A DNA stretch of 64,000 nt from Paracamarosporium sp. OC-R06-R3 (taxonomy: Eukaryota > Ascomycota > Dothideomycetes > Pleosporales > Didymosphaeriaceae). The stretch lies in assembly GCA_019828545.1 (NCBI GenBank), contig JACVRA010000054.1, positions 875 through 64,874 on the forward strand, given 5' to 3'. Positions within the stretch are counted from its first letter, which is position 1. Each line of letters opens with the position of its first letter. A program made the translations under genes and the position numbers. This document shows, piece by piece, positions 1 to 11,398 of the stretch. Under the pieces are notes generated by a model. It saw only the letters and a list, made by a program, of their open reading frames with translations. It made no database searches and was not told the DNA's origin.

Positions 1-924
1 CAGGCGCGCCAGCGAGCACCACCGACGTGTAGCAATTGCCATGTACAAGGACACAATAGGAGACAGTGCAGACAGCAATAGACCACCTATCTACAAAATC
101 CTATACAAAAATACTATATAGTTGCTGAGTTATCGGTGCTGATGTGTCGCGCGTTCTGGTGGGGCGTCCCACTGACTGGTGTGTCCCACTGACTGGTGGA
201 ACACGTTAGCGCTTAATGTTGGTGGCTGAAACCAGACCTGATAATCGAATTACCACTTCTCGGAACTTGGAAGACATTGACAGATGCGAGAAACTAGAAG
301 TGGTTTCTCAATTCGACAGCGCTTTTCGGTTATGATATGTCCGCATTAGGCCGAATATCAATAGCGGACCGCTGCGTGATACTGCGCGGTGCCGGGCACA
401 GGAGGTTTTGAATCACTATAGTACACCCGTGCTGCATTGGACTTGGAACCTTGAAACCTTGGAATGGATTTCATCACGTGAAATCTGTCATCTGACACTA
501 CACGTGACTGACGTTAATTTAACGTTTGGGCGGTCCTTGAGTAGTCTATACGAGATTTGTATTGTGAACACCAGGTTTCTGGGAAAACGGGGCCATAGCT
601 CTAGACGCGGCGGCTGTGCAACCCCTCTCCACTTTGAAACTACGTCTCAAAGGTGCAGGGCATCTACTCCCCCGTGCTCGCCAACACACGGTAAATTCAT
701 TATGCTTGTTCTCAAATGGGCTAACGCGCCACCCGTGCTGTTCTTTGATTTTTCGATCACGTGCTTCTAGGCAACCTCCGCGCCACCTTCCCCTTACTAG
801 GATACTGGGAAAAGAGTGTTATACGACAGTGCTATAATAGCTGTCTCCACGTCTCTGATGTCTTGATCTATGCCAGGTTCCTCGGTCTTCGTTTCCATTC
901 CTCGCTGGCGCTTGTCTGGAATCA
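1..924. other. Intergenic, left edge
   Basis: No gene was supported here. The only structure I see is a 17-bp tandem duplication near 166-199. The last 100 bp before 925 would hold the 5' UTR and promoter of the first gene. Confidence 0.6.
166..199. repeat. 17-bp direct tandem repeat
   Basis: Two adjacent copies of gtcccactgactggtg plus one base (166-182 and 183-199) differ only at the last position. It is probably a slippage duplication in non-coding DNA; no function is evident. Confidence 0.8.
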
Positions 925-2397
925 ATGGCTTCTTGGTTCACCCCGCGTCGGTTTCTGGTGTACAGCGCCTACTTTGTCGGCGCCTTCTCCACGATTGTCG
1001 GAGTCTTCATCTCCAGACATATTTGGGACATCCACACTACCGTCCGGCTTATCGAGAAGTCGTGGGATGTGCGCGGAAAAGACTATCGCAATGTCTCCTG
1101 GGTAGACAAGGCTTCGCACGCCCTGCTCGCTGGCCACGAGGATGTGTCGGAGTACAATGACCTGTTCTGGGCCAAATATCATGAACTAGACGCGGTCGAG
1201 AATGTCCCAGGATCATTCAATCGCTCCAATCTGACGACTTGCGAGCCCGACCATGCCACCGAATGGGCTGATGCAAATGCCGGATATGACAAATGGGGCT
1301 TTGTGCTCTACCGGACCGACTACAAGGAGGATGAAGAGACGTGGGCAGAGACTGTCCAGCATATAAACCATACCATCCGCGCCCATTTAGAGATCGAAGC
1401 CACCCATCACGGTAGTGAATGCGATCCAGACCTCATCCGTGATCGCGCTGTGCTCGAGATCATTGAGGACCGGGAGACTCTGGACGGTGCCAGGCCTGAG
1501 GCGATCCGAGCACTGTGGCGCGAACGAGTCGATGCCGGTCTTGTTGACAGCACCTTCAAGACGGGCGGATGGAACTGGGGGTGGTTCAGGGTAAACCTTA
1601 ATGTTTGCAATCGCGACGATGATGGCGAGTGCAAGAAAGCTAATGGAATGGCGCTTAATTTATGTCTCATGTACGATTCGAGCACACGGTATATGATGCA
1701 GCTCGCCGCAAGCGGATTGCCGGCCACTGGACCGCGCGACCCATGGGAGCCTTTCCTCTTGGCCATTGATGGCATCTGGAGCCCTGATAAGTACATGTAT
1801 AAAACATCATGGGCGCACGAGTACCGAGGCTCGTATGGCGTCGCCCTCTCCATTCTATTCAACGATTTTCATGGGAAGACGTTTGAGCGTGAGATGGAAA
1901 GACAGGCTCCGTACATGTTCATGGGTGAGTTAGTCAAAGGCGCGAACGGTTCTGTGATCCACGCTAATCGGTGCCCTCTTTGGCTAGGTGGTCCCGTGAT
2001 GAACCCTAAAGCGCCTTGGTGGCAGTTTCCGTTCGAGGCCGTTCTCAACGCGATGCACGCAGTTGCACGACCGGGGCGTTTTCCGTTCCACGACCGGTGG
2101 CAGGAGATGTCTTACCCATTCGTGCGTGAAGATAGCCATTGGAAAGATCCTGCCCAACCTGAGAACATCCAAGTAGACGGAAGCGTAACAACGCCTCAGG
2201 AATCAAGCGCCCTCGACCCCAATCGGTTGCTGAAACCCAGCCCTTTCACATACTATACTCTGTGCTCTGACTCCGACGAAAACCAGGAAGATTGCTTCCA
2301 GAACGGCAATTATCGCGTTAGACCGCATATTATAAAGGAGCGAGTATCTATGAACGGCCGTAAGCAAGACGCTTTGGTCGAACAAGAGTCATCTTGA
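925..2397 (+). CDS. Orphan fungal membrane-anchored protein
   Basis: An unnamed protein of about 469 aa. The first ATG is at 925. Residues ~10-32 form a hydrophobic segment (signal anchor), so most of the protein probably lies in the lumen or outside the cell. It contains the motif WGFVLYRTDYKEDEE followed by HINHTIRAHLE. I recognise WGF-x-YR-x-x-Y-x-(D/E)(D/E) only as a recurring motif of lineage-specific fungal proteins without known function. An in-frame 63-nt stretch at 1925-1987 has GTGAGT, a CTAAT branch and CTAG, so it is probably an intron; reading through it gives 490 aa. A decayed relative lies at 11399-11998. The gene is real with good confidence; its function is unknown. Confidence 0.75.
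   Translation: MASWFTPRRFLVYSAYFVGAFSTIVGVFISRHIWDIHTTVRLIEKSWDVRGKDYRNVSWVDKASHALLAGHEDVSEYNDLFWAKYHELDAVENVPGSFNRSNLTTCEPDHATEWADANAGYDKWGFVLYRTDYKEDEETWAETVQHINHTIRAHLEIEATHHGSECDPDLIRDRAVLEIIEDRETLDGARPEAIRALWRERVDAGLVDSTFKTGGWNWGWFRVNLNVCNRDDDGECKKANGMALNLCLMYDSSTRYMMQLAASGLPATGPRDPWEPFLLAIDGIWSPDKYMYKTSWAHEYRGSYGVALSILFNDFHGKTFEREMERQAPYMFMGELVKGANGSVIHANRCPLWLGGPVMNPKAPWWQFPFEAVLNAMHAVARPGRFPFHDRWQEMSYPFVREDSHWKDPAQPENIQVDGSVTTPQESSALDPNRLLKPSPFTYYTLCSDSDENQEDCFQNGNYRVRPHIIKERVSMNGRKQDALVEQESS
1925..1987 (+). other. Probable in-frame 63-nt intron
   Basis: GTGAGT donor, CTAAT branch site at 1964-1968 and CTAG acceptor. The length is divisible by three and has no stop, so the ORF is open with or without splicing. 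The consensus sites favour splicing. Confidence 0.65.
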
Positions 2398-2894
2398 TAG
2401 CATTAGCTCGAGCGGTCAGTTCTTGATCAGGCCTCCGATGTTGTTCTGCACTGGTCAAACCTCTATGTATAGCCAGAAGTCACAATAGTCGCGCACTCAT
2501 ACAATAGTCTTCCCACTACCAAAATAAGGGATACTTTACTGCCAAAGAGTCTCCCAACTAGTGTATATAGCAACGATCAAGCTAGTCAGATATTTCTGCT
2601 GACCGAGGAAGAGTTCCCCGTGCTTGCACAGCCTGCCGCCCCCAAAGGTTCAAATGCACTGGGGTTGCTCCGCAATGCCAATATTGCGAGAGGACCGGCC
2701 ACGAGCGCACACACGCCTTGCCTCATAAGGACCATTTCACCGTGTTGGTACAATTTTCTATGGTAGGGGATAATATGTCTCTTACGAAAGCCAGCGTGAA
2801 CAAATGACCCGTTGAGATGGCCGGGCAGTTGCCAAAATTACGCGGTTCTGCCAACGAAGAGGATAGCTCACGTATATAGAACCTCCCAAAAAAT
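2398..2894. other. Intergenic
   Basis: About 500 bp between the orphan gene and the kinase. No coding signal or repeat was seen. Confidence 0.5.
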
Positions 2895-2972
2895 GTGAGT
2901 GATTTCTTGACCAGGATCTTGGAAACCTCTAGTGTCCCCGACCACGCCTTTGGTTCGAAGATCGACTGTGCG

Positions 2973-4366
2973 ATGTATGAACCGATCGAAGATATTGAGC
3001 CATTCGAGCGATACGCTGCTGGAGGCTACTACCCAGTTCAGATTGGCGATCACTTTTCATCTCGTTACCACGTTATACACAAGCTAGGTTATGGGAATTT
3101 TTCAACGACGTGGCTAGCACGTGACGAGCGATTAGCCAAGTACGTCGCTCTTAAATTCGCTGTCTCGGAGCTTGACCGTCCATTTGAGAGTGCCATACTG
3201 AGAATACTGCGGGATGGGGAAGATGCCAAAGCAGATATTGGTATTTCCATGATACCAGAGATATTAGACGAGTTTCAAGTGGAAGGCCCGGAAATCCAAG
3301 GAGTACAAAGAAAACATGACTGCCTCGTCACCACGCTAGCAAGAATGAGTATCTCAGAAGCGCTAGATTCATCCAACAACCGGCTGTTCCAGCCCTCGGT
3401 AGCTCGCGCCATAGCCGCTCAGCTTATTCGAGCCGTTGCCTTCATGCATTCTCGTGGCATTGTCCATGCGGGTTAGTATTCAGGCTGGTCACACTGGAAT
3501 CCTACCGTACTTTGCTGACTAGAGTTTCAGATCTCCATGAGGCTAACATCCTTCTTCGTCTGCCTGATTCTATCGACAATCTTACTCCGGACCAACTCTA
3601 TAAGAAGTACGGGCAGCCTGAGCTCGAGCAAATAACACGGTTGGACGGAAAACCTCTGGACCAGTGGGTGCCTACTTCTGGTGTTTTACCAATCTGGCTT
3701 GGAGATGCCAGCGACACCATCTCCCTCCGTGATTCGCGTATCTTTTTGAACGACTTCAGCGAATCCTTTCAACCAGCAGTAGATATACGACAATCTTCTC
3801 ACACCCCCTTCATACTGCGACCGCCAGAATTACTCCTAGAGCCAATGTCAAATGTTTCCGTTTCGTTCCCTGCTGAGATCTGGAGTCTGGCATGTGCGGT
3901 CTTCGCTGTCATGGGTCAGCGACCCCTGTTCGAAACTTGGTTCCCGAACAAAGACCGAATTCTTGAGGAACATGTCGACGCTTTAGGCTATTTGCCTGAA
4001 GAGTGGTGGACAAACTGGGCACATCGCCATCAGTGTTTCAATGATCAACTTCAGAGAGTGGATGGATCGCCGCGTCGACTGTTGGAAGATCGCCTGGAGG
4101 ATTCAATACAGGAGCCACGAAAACAATCTAAGATGGCAGAGATGGCCGAGGAAGAGAAGCAGGCATTCCTTGTACTATTAAGGTCGATGTTGTCCTTTAG
4201 ACCAGGGGATCGACCTTCAGCGCAACACGTTCTCGAGTCTGATTGGATGCAGAAATGGGCTGAACCGGCATTTGAGTCGCTGAAGAACAATGTCGAAACC
4301 CTAGAAACTCCCCTCGAGCTATACGTATATCATGCTCTAACAAATATTTCTCCAAGCGGGAAGTGA
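2973..4366 (+). CDS. SRPK-like serine/threonine protein kinase
   Basis: Two exons, 2973-3471 and 3531-4366, give 444 aa; the 59-nt intron has GTTAGT and TTTCAG. The start is the ATG of MYEPIEDIEPFERY, the usual N-terminus of fungal SRPK-like kinases; the frame is open upstream but has no ATG. Kinase landmarks are the glycine loop LGYGNFSTTWLARD, the lysine in VALKF, the catalytic loop HADLHEANIL (restored only by splicing; Lys of the HRDxKxxN pattern is His), NDFSES in place of DFG, and RPPELLLE in place of APE. Family members phosphorylate SR-type splicing proteins, but this branch is expanded and divergent in fungi, so the substrate is unknown. The C-terminal tail and stop codon overlap a P450 relic in another frame. 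Confidence 0.8.
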
Positions 4367-4941
4367 CACGAGCAACACAGCCTTGAAAACGCTCTTCTAC
4401 TACTTGCTGCAGCTCCCGGATTTCATGGGTGAGCTGCAGCAGAATATACGCCTTCGTTTCAATTCATACTCAGATGTCACAGCAAAATCGACAAACAGCA
4501 TACCACTGCTTCGGGCATGTATTCTCAAGGCATTGAGAATCTACCTATCTCTATTACTCGGACTCCCAAAAGTAGTACCGGAAGGAGGAGATACGGTAGA
4601 TGGACACTGGATCCCAGGGGGCACGATCGTCTCGGTCAACCCGGACGCAGCGTCTTTGTCTCCCACGAATTTCCACGACCTTTGGACATTCAAACCGTAG
4701 CAATGGCTGAGCAACGATCATGATGACAAGTTAGGCGCATTACAGCCATGATCGTGCGGTGCTAACAGGCAGCAACCTTGCATGGGTTGAGATGAACGCT
4801 TCTCTAGCAAAATCAGTACACATGTACGACTTCGAATGGTTAAACACTGACATAGGCCTTCACCATGATTCGACGATGAATACTACTATGTGGGAGAGTC
4901 CGCCGTTGATAGTCAGGGTGAAGCGATGGGGAAATGTCTGA
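4341..4941 (+). pseudogene. Cytochrome P450 relic, C-terminal half
   Basis: Only the part from the I-helix onward survives, split over frames. From 4341 the frame reads IFLQAGSDTSNTAL, matching the P450 oxygen-binding helix (A/G-G-x-D/E-T). It continues through an EXXR-region-like segment to NFHDLWTFKP, where a stop at 4699 interrupts. A second frame resumes near 4704 and runs to 4941 with the helix after the heme loop (GSNLAWVEM). The heme-ligand cysteine expected just before it is missing. Upstream P450 sequence is absent because the kinase gene occupies that DNA, and a stop (taa 4338-4340) lies directly before the fragment. It is dead as an enzyme. The family resembles fungal tailoring P450s; no closer assignment is possible. 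Confidence 0.8.
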
Positions 4942-5097
4942 AGGTGAAAGCGATGCAGAACCGCCCGGCTGACCCACGTGATGCGGCGTAGTTTCATAAA
5001 GACATATAGAATAAAGTGACCTCTCATACGATACGCATCATCTCCGAAGCACCCGCTGCTCACCCCCACCTAGCCTCAACATTCGCAGCCTGCGGAA

Positions 5098-6085
5098 ATG
5101 GTGCTTAACATAACTTACAATCCTGAAAAGGATATCCCGGACCTCTCTGGAAAGACCGTTTTCATAACGGGAGGTGAGTAATTTAACGGTGCCGTCAAGC
5201 CGTGTTAGCTGACTTCAGCATGGCAGGCACTGCTGGTTTGGGGAAAGAGACGATCATCACTCTTGCCAAGCACAAACCGGAGCATATCATCTTCACCGGT
5301 CGCAATGCTGAAGCTGCTGATACAGTCATCAGCCAGACTAAGGCGACCAATCCCTCCGTGAAAGCGACGTACATTGCGTGCGATCAGACATCTCTCGCCT
5401 CCGTTCAGGCAGCTCCAAAAAGCTGCTAGAGCTAGTTGAAAAGCTAGACATCTTCATCGCTAATGCCGGAATTATGGGTGGAGACCCTGGCGTATCAAAG
5501 GACGGATACGAGCTTCAGTTTGCCATCAACTATCTATCGCATGCCCTGTTCGTCAAGTTGTTGCTACCCATTCTCGAACGTACCGCATCAACTACAACAG
5601 ACACTCGCATTGTCCTGCTCTCATCCGTCGGTTTCAGGTACACGCCTCCGGGCGGGATTGTCTTCAAAGATCTGAAGTCAGACCAAACCAATATCCCAAT
5701 CGGTATGATGCAGGCCAAATGGTTAAGATACGGCCAGAGTAAGCTAGCAATGGTTCTCTATGCGCAGGATATTGCTCAGCGCTATCCAACCATTACGACA
5801 CTGGCCCTGCACCCTGGTGCCATCAACACTGGCTTGATTGAGGACAAGCGAATGCTGGACAGATGGTTTCTCAAGCTAGCCACATTGGGTAAGACTGTAC
5901 CTCTTAGCCAGGGTGTCTGGAATACTTGTTGGGCAGCGACTGCGCCAACGAATGATCAGCTGAAGTCGGGTGGCATGTACGAGCCAGTTGGTGTGCCCAT
6001 GGATGGCACGAAGGACTCGGATAGTGCTATATTGAAGAAAGAATTGCGCGAATGGACTGACAAGGAGCTGAAGGCGTACTCGTAG
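5098..6085 (+). CDS. Short-chain dehydrogenase/reductase with apparent 1-base frameshift
   Basis: Classical-type SDR of the WW-domain-oxidoreductase/retinol-dehydrogenase-like group. Exon 1 is 5098-5173; a 53-nt intron (GTGAGT to GGCAG) splits the cofactor motif and splicing gives ITGGTAGLGKE (TGxxxGxG). Then come IANAGIM (NAG), LLSSVG (catalytic Ser) and YGQSK (YxxxK), so all active-site elements are present. The frame breaks at an A5 run (5417-5421); one extra A would give a continuous 311-aa protein of normal length. It is either a sequencing or assembly indel or a very recent null allele. It lies between the P450 relic and the halogenase-like gene. NAD(P)(H)-dependent oxidoreduction is likely; the substrate is unknown. 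Confidence 0.8.
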
Positions 6086-6540
6086 GCGGTATAGCCACAA
6101 GAGAAATAATTTGCTGGTCTTAGATCAATGACTTAATAGAGGCAGCCTAGCTTTGCGAACATTATTACTGGTTTCAGATAAGATATTCCATGAAATGTCT
6201 GAATTTCCACAACCCTAGTGTGCACCGAACGCCAGTGAATTAAATTGCATCGACTTGAAATCGACTTGCCTAGACTTGGGTCGACGCGTATCAACTTTTA
6301 TCAGCTCGCACCGCCTCATCTCTTATCAACTCGAATCGACTCATATCATATCGCATCGTATTAACCTATATTAATCTACATCGCCTCAACCCCAAAAGTA
6401 TTCAAAGAACTAAGGCATGACACATATACATTTTATCCGATGCCTAATACGTAGCTGAGTTTTGCGCCTCGGGTGCGCCTTTAGTGTGGTCATAACTGGG
6501 TACCGGGCCTTATGCATATACTGATTCCTGTTTTGCCGCC
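6086..6540. other. Intergenic with degenerate repeat
   Basis: Non-coding between the convergent SDR (+) and halogenase-like gene (-). It includes the 10-bp periodic tract listed separately. Confidence 0.6.
6247..6400. repeat. Degenerate ~10-bp periodic repeat
   Basis: Successive units vary around TATCGACTCG (for example aaatcgactt, tatcaactcg, aatcgactca, tatcgcatcg). The period is close to 10 bp with substitutions, many of them C/T. It looks like an old, mutated minisatellite in the convergent intergenic space. Confidence 0.6.
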
Positions 6541-8824
6541 TCATTGATCCTTATACCTGACGATGCCTACCTCCCTACATACTATTCCACAAGTGCAGCA
6601 CCTCGTCGAGACACCGGTCAAGATGCGCCAGTTCCCGCATCCCTCACATCGTACAGCGAGCTTATCCCTTCCTTTCTTGCTCGCATCGAACCGCAACTCA
6701 TCGTCATACCAACTGAACAGCCCTGCCCAGCGATTCACATACTTGCCGCTCTGCTTAGCCCGGGCCAGCATCTCCTCCGAGAGCTGCAGCACTTCCTCCA
6801 CTTGCGCTTCTTCAGGCGGTCCGTCGCTCAAGCGGTTCCCCAGAAGCCGGATGACCTCCTTTGCAAACATGATGTACTCCGGATGCTGGGAGCCCCATTC
6901 CCACGTGGTCACGAACTCTGCGACTCGGTCGACGGACACGAATTCGGAAGACCTGCGCCACAAGGCATTTCCTGTTCCAGAAACATACTGCCAAAGTGGG
7001 CCCAAGGGACCAGTCCGGGGCGACTGCATGAGTACGTAGTTGTATGTGTTCATGCGGTGTAGATTGGCCACTCTTTCTGAGCAGAACTTGTTGTATTGAT
7101 CCAGAGTCTTCTCTTTCTCTAACATACCCCTAGACAGAAGGTAAGGTGTTTTTTCGGCCAAGAAAACACTGGTAGCCATGTTACAGTTGATTCCTGGGGA
7201 ATACAGCGGGTTCGTGAACCCAGCCGCATCACCGATAGCTGCCCACGCCATACCGTCGCCGCCGTCACCAGTCTTGTTTGCGATACCGGACACGACAGGT
7301 GTGCTGTAAGTAAGTTGCTTGCGAATGAACCATGTCGAATTCTTCCCATACAAATCCTTGACGAGCCGGTGGCGATCCATGTATGCTTGCATGCGCGGGT
7401 ACTTGGATGTGATCCAGTTAAATTTCCTTTCTGCTTCACAACCACCATATCTTTCTAGTTCCTCCGAAGGCGGGTAGACGACATCGCTGCGAAGCGCAAA
7501 TCCGATGCTTGTAACCCAGCGGACCTTGCAATTGAACCTCTGAGCTAGTTCCTCCATCGATGGGTACGAGTCCGAAGGGGTGTTGGCCTGGTTGAGGTCT
7601 AATAGGTGATTGATCATAGCCGTAAGATCCGGGATTGAGCTACCCTCCCATGTGGGAAGCCGAATGAGCCATGCCCAGCTGCAATACACACATTAGCTTG
7701 AGGCCATGAGAACAGATGAGATCTTTCCCTTAAACTCCATAATTCACAACCACTGCTCAGATATAGGGAGATGGAACTTACCCTTCAGCGATGCAAATAT
7801 GGTTCGTATGGCAACTTTCGTAGTTGTCAAACGGCAGATCTGATTCGTCGCCCATCATCTCAAAGTACGCCCAGAAAGAGTCTGTGTTGAATCCCTCGAA
7901 CCGCTCCGAGTTACTCTTTTTCGACGCAAAGCGACGAAACCGGCCTGTTGCATCGACCAAAAGCTTCGTCTTTATATCTACGCCGTTTGTCAATTTCACA
8001 TGTCCAGCCCTAGGCTCAGTACGGAAAGACGAAGCTTCGAGATTCGACGTAGGAACCGCAGACGAGCTCATTGGCTCGTCCAAGTCACTCGAACGCGATG
8101 CTTCGCGTAGTTTTGCAAGTCGCGGCAAGATTGGGTCACTATTTATTGGCGTCCTAGGGACGTCGACGCCCGTACCATGAAGGACCTTCACCCCCAGGCG
8201 CTGTGCGTAGAGCGTCAACAGCAGCTCGCTGATTTTTCGCTCGATCTGCAACGTAGCTACAAAATCACCGCTCGGGCCATTCGCACAAAACGACGAGACT
8301 CCATCCCAGGAGCCGTCTGGAGGGAGGTAGTAAAAGGCGAGGCCATCCTTTGCACCGAACAACCGCCACAAGACTGAAGTGCTTATGCCGACTGATCTGA
8401 GCCAAACACCAAAAGTCGTAAGTGTCGATTCGCCAATCTTGTAGCCTGGCGAGGGTAGACGCTCGAGCACAGTGATTGAGGGTACATGCAGAGTCGGGTC
8501 GCTTGCGAAAAGAGACTGGGAGCGGAGGCGAAGGTGGATAGCGTATATGAGCGAGTGGATGCCACCACCTACAACCACAACATCTGATGATGATGGTACA
8601 CCCGGTTGGATATTTTGCGAATTCAGGAAATCGGCATCAGAGAGGGGCTGCGCAGTCGCGGGCGCCTCGAGTGGTGTTGGCGAGGAACGAAGTCCGTATT
8701 TTCGCCAGAAATGTAAAGACGATGAGAGGCCGCCGATGTAAAGATCTGCCCACAGATCCTGGGAAGGCTGCTTGTATTTTTCGCGAATAGGGGTCTCTGC
8801 CGAAGAGAGTAAAGGGGCTTCCAT
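6541..8824 (-). CDS. Flavin-dependent halogenase-like monooxygenase
   Basis: Two exons on the minus strand (8824-7782 and 7678-6541) with a 103-nt intron (GTAAGT to TGCAG) give 726 aa. The N-terminal Rossmann motif is VVVVGGGIHSL, where the last Gly of GxGxxG is Ser. KIGESTL (about residue 133) is the GEST-type motif, GWAWLIRLP spans the splice junction in place of WxWxIP, and GDAAGFTNPLYSPG is the second FAD motif. These are characteristic of flavin-dependent halogenases; the altered WxWxIP and the length leave a non-halogenating monooxygenase possible. A C-terminal cysteine cluster (CEGC ... CCTC ... C) may bind metal. The start is the ATG at 8824; the frame above it has no ATG. Neighbours are an SDR, a P450 relic and an AKR relic, which suggests natural-product tailoring. 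Confidence 0.72.
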
Positions 8825-8878
8825 TATAATTAAGTGTTCATCGGTTGCCAAACTACAAAGTGGTAAAAGGGATCCCAC

Positions 8879-11398
8879 AGAGCGGGGATGCTCTTTAATT
8901 CATAGTCACTATTTTAGATTAAAGTAGTGAGATATGCCAGGATCAAGATCGGGATGTGGTGCTACATAACCAATGAAAGTGTCTCACACGCCATCTCGCA
9001 CGATAGCGGGGCGCAAGCGCATGCACATGAGCATCTACAGTAGGGCTAGGAGGGATTAGAATCCTGCATGTCCAGCACATTTGCTTGCGCTTGAGATCGA
9101 AAGCGACTATACTGGGATCTCCGAATTTTCGGGTCGCATGCGCTAAGCGATATGTTTCAAACGGCGAGGATGGCAATTTAGTAGACTGTAAGGCCTCCAT
9201 ATTGTAGAGTGCTTGTGTCGGCGACCCCAGCCTAATTTTAATGATAGTGCTCGATAGTGCTCGATTTTCAAGCAACAGATCGCGGGATATCAGACGGAAC
9301 AAGGTGGGCAGCTTCAATCCTGACCTTGTGGGGCAACAGCGAGGTGTCAGCACTAAATCTGAAGCAGAACCCCACACCGATGGTGCTAATCGAATGGAGC
9401 AAATCATCCGGAGCGCAACGGTTATAGTATCGTGAAATTGGCTCTATCGGTGCAACGTTGCTGAGCTGACCGTCTGCGTTCCCAGTCAACCAAGACAAAT
9501 AGCCTAATTCGATCAAATTCATATTGAAAGTTGTATTTTCTCAAGAACTATGAAAGCGTCGGTGACTTGTTAAGTAGAGTGAACGGCATGCTGGTCAAGA
9601 ATTAGTCCGAGTAACAGAGCACAACGGCAAGTCACTAGTATGCATTGTTGTTTGTTTGTAATGTAGTCTCGCTTCCTTCCACGTTGACGGTAAATCTAGT
9701 ACCACTCATCAGCAGTATCCTATCAGTATTTGTGGCTGCAGTTGTTTAATACCCAGATGACAGCCTGCGGCCCTTCGCTGCCTCCCCACTATGAAAATGT
9801 ATACGCTTCATAGGCCTTGAGCCCCACCACGGACTAACATTCTACCACCAAACAAGCAAATGGTATGCAGCTAAGGGTTTTGAGTTACTTAACTAGCTGG
9901 GATGCGCTATTACTTACGATACCTATATATGTCACTGAAACTTGTACACTACTTTGCGCCTCCTGGGGTAACATAGTATACTTAGACTTTTAATCTGGCG
10001 TCATAGGTATGGTTGTTTAGAGTGTCTCTAGTAGCTACAATATTAATAATTGAGTATAATTAGAAGGTGCCTCCTCTAACTTCGCGATGCAGCGTGTAAG
10101 TAGTGGTCGGAAACAGGCACCTCCTAGGTGTATGCATAGGCCTTACTAGATCATGGATAACACGATAGCATGCAGTGCTGTGCCTAACGCAGGCCTCGAA
10201 TTAACGACCAAAACATGACGGGCCTTTCCCAAAAGAAAGATGTATCTACTTCAGACCTGGTACATTGCTGTTGCCACAGCCTAATTTAATTATACTTCAA
10301 TAGGCTGCGGTCTTATTCTAACTCTACTACTGTTTAATTAGGTTTCATTAGGGATTGCGGAGTGAAATTCCAAGCTGAGAGTTAAGCCTCAAGTAGGACA
10401 AAGAGTCTATGTAGGTTATCTTATACTTAAGCGAAGGAATAATCGTCACCAGCACTTGAGATCGCGTCATCTGCAAAACATCTTAGCATTGACTTGTGGC
10501 CAATGAGCATTGGTCTTCTTACAACCCCAAAATTCGCGTCCGTGGTATTGGCTACCCGGGGCCGTGGTACTGGTGCACGAGAAGTTCGGTAATTGTGAAT
10601 CTAGGGAATATTGGTAGGGGCTATACGAGTTTGGCCACCTTGCTCTACCAACTCTAAATCGTGCAGCTATGCTCGTATATATTTTCTCTAATAGTTTCTA
10701 TGATAGAGGGTATATGTGGTCGAATCATGTTTATGGTACTCGTGAACTGGCAACTGTGCGAGGTAGCCACGCCCCATAAAACACGGTGCCATGGTCTTGC
10801 TAATATGCCTTAACCTCAGATTCAAGGGCCACCCTTACGCTTATGTACAGACATTCGCCGTACAAGCGTCCACATACATCGTCGGCATCAGCCGGGGCGA
10901 ATGGAAACGGCTAATTTTACCACTATACCACTGATGCAATTTTCGCATTGGTGAAATTGTGTGTGCGCGTGTCAATCATTTAAGTACCCAAATTTTTGTT
11001 CTGGATCTTGATTAATAGTCAACTAATTCCTAAAATTGAAGGGCGACTCTCTATAATACTAATGTACACTTCGTCTCTAGCGCACGATCTGCACCAAGCC
11101 CAACGCTGCATGGCGGGGGCGAAATCACGCGATGGGTTCACGCCCCTTACATACCTACCTCAGACAGGTAACTGAACCTGCGCAACAATTTGTTGTGCAT
11201 CGTTAGCGATAATCGTCTCTCTCTCGATTTCCTGCGCTTGTACAAATGTAGTTTGTTACGCATATCCCCCTGGTGTGCAGTGCGCAACGCCCCCGCAGGC
11301 CTTTAAGCGCGCTTCATCGCTTTCAAGTGCAAGGCGTACCCTCGGAAACTGATGAAACTAAGCAAAAAAAGCTGGGGTTCTAAGAGAGCAGTTCAGCA
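8879..11398. other. Gene-poor 2.5-kb stretch
   Basis: Stop-rich in all frames. The longest open frame (8943-9407, minus) shows no recognisable motif. Parts are AT-rich, and a near-palindrome lies around 11180-11203 (caacaatttgttg). It looks like decayed accessory DNA; nothing functional can be supported. Confidence 0.5.

Noticed and set aside
2895..2972. Longer N-terminus of the kinase starting at 2895
   Set aside because: Codon 2895 is GTG, not ATG; the nearest ATG at 2893 is followed at once by a stop. MYEPIED at 2973 fits the family.
8943..9407. Minus-strand frame of 154 codons
   Set aside because: No recognisable motif, no signal peptide or splice context, and it lies in gene-poor decayed DNA.
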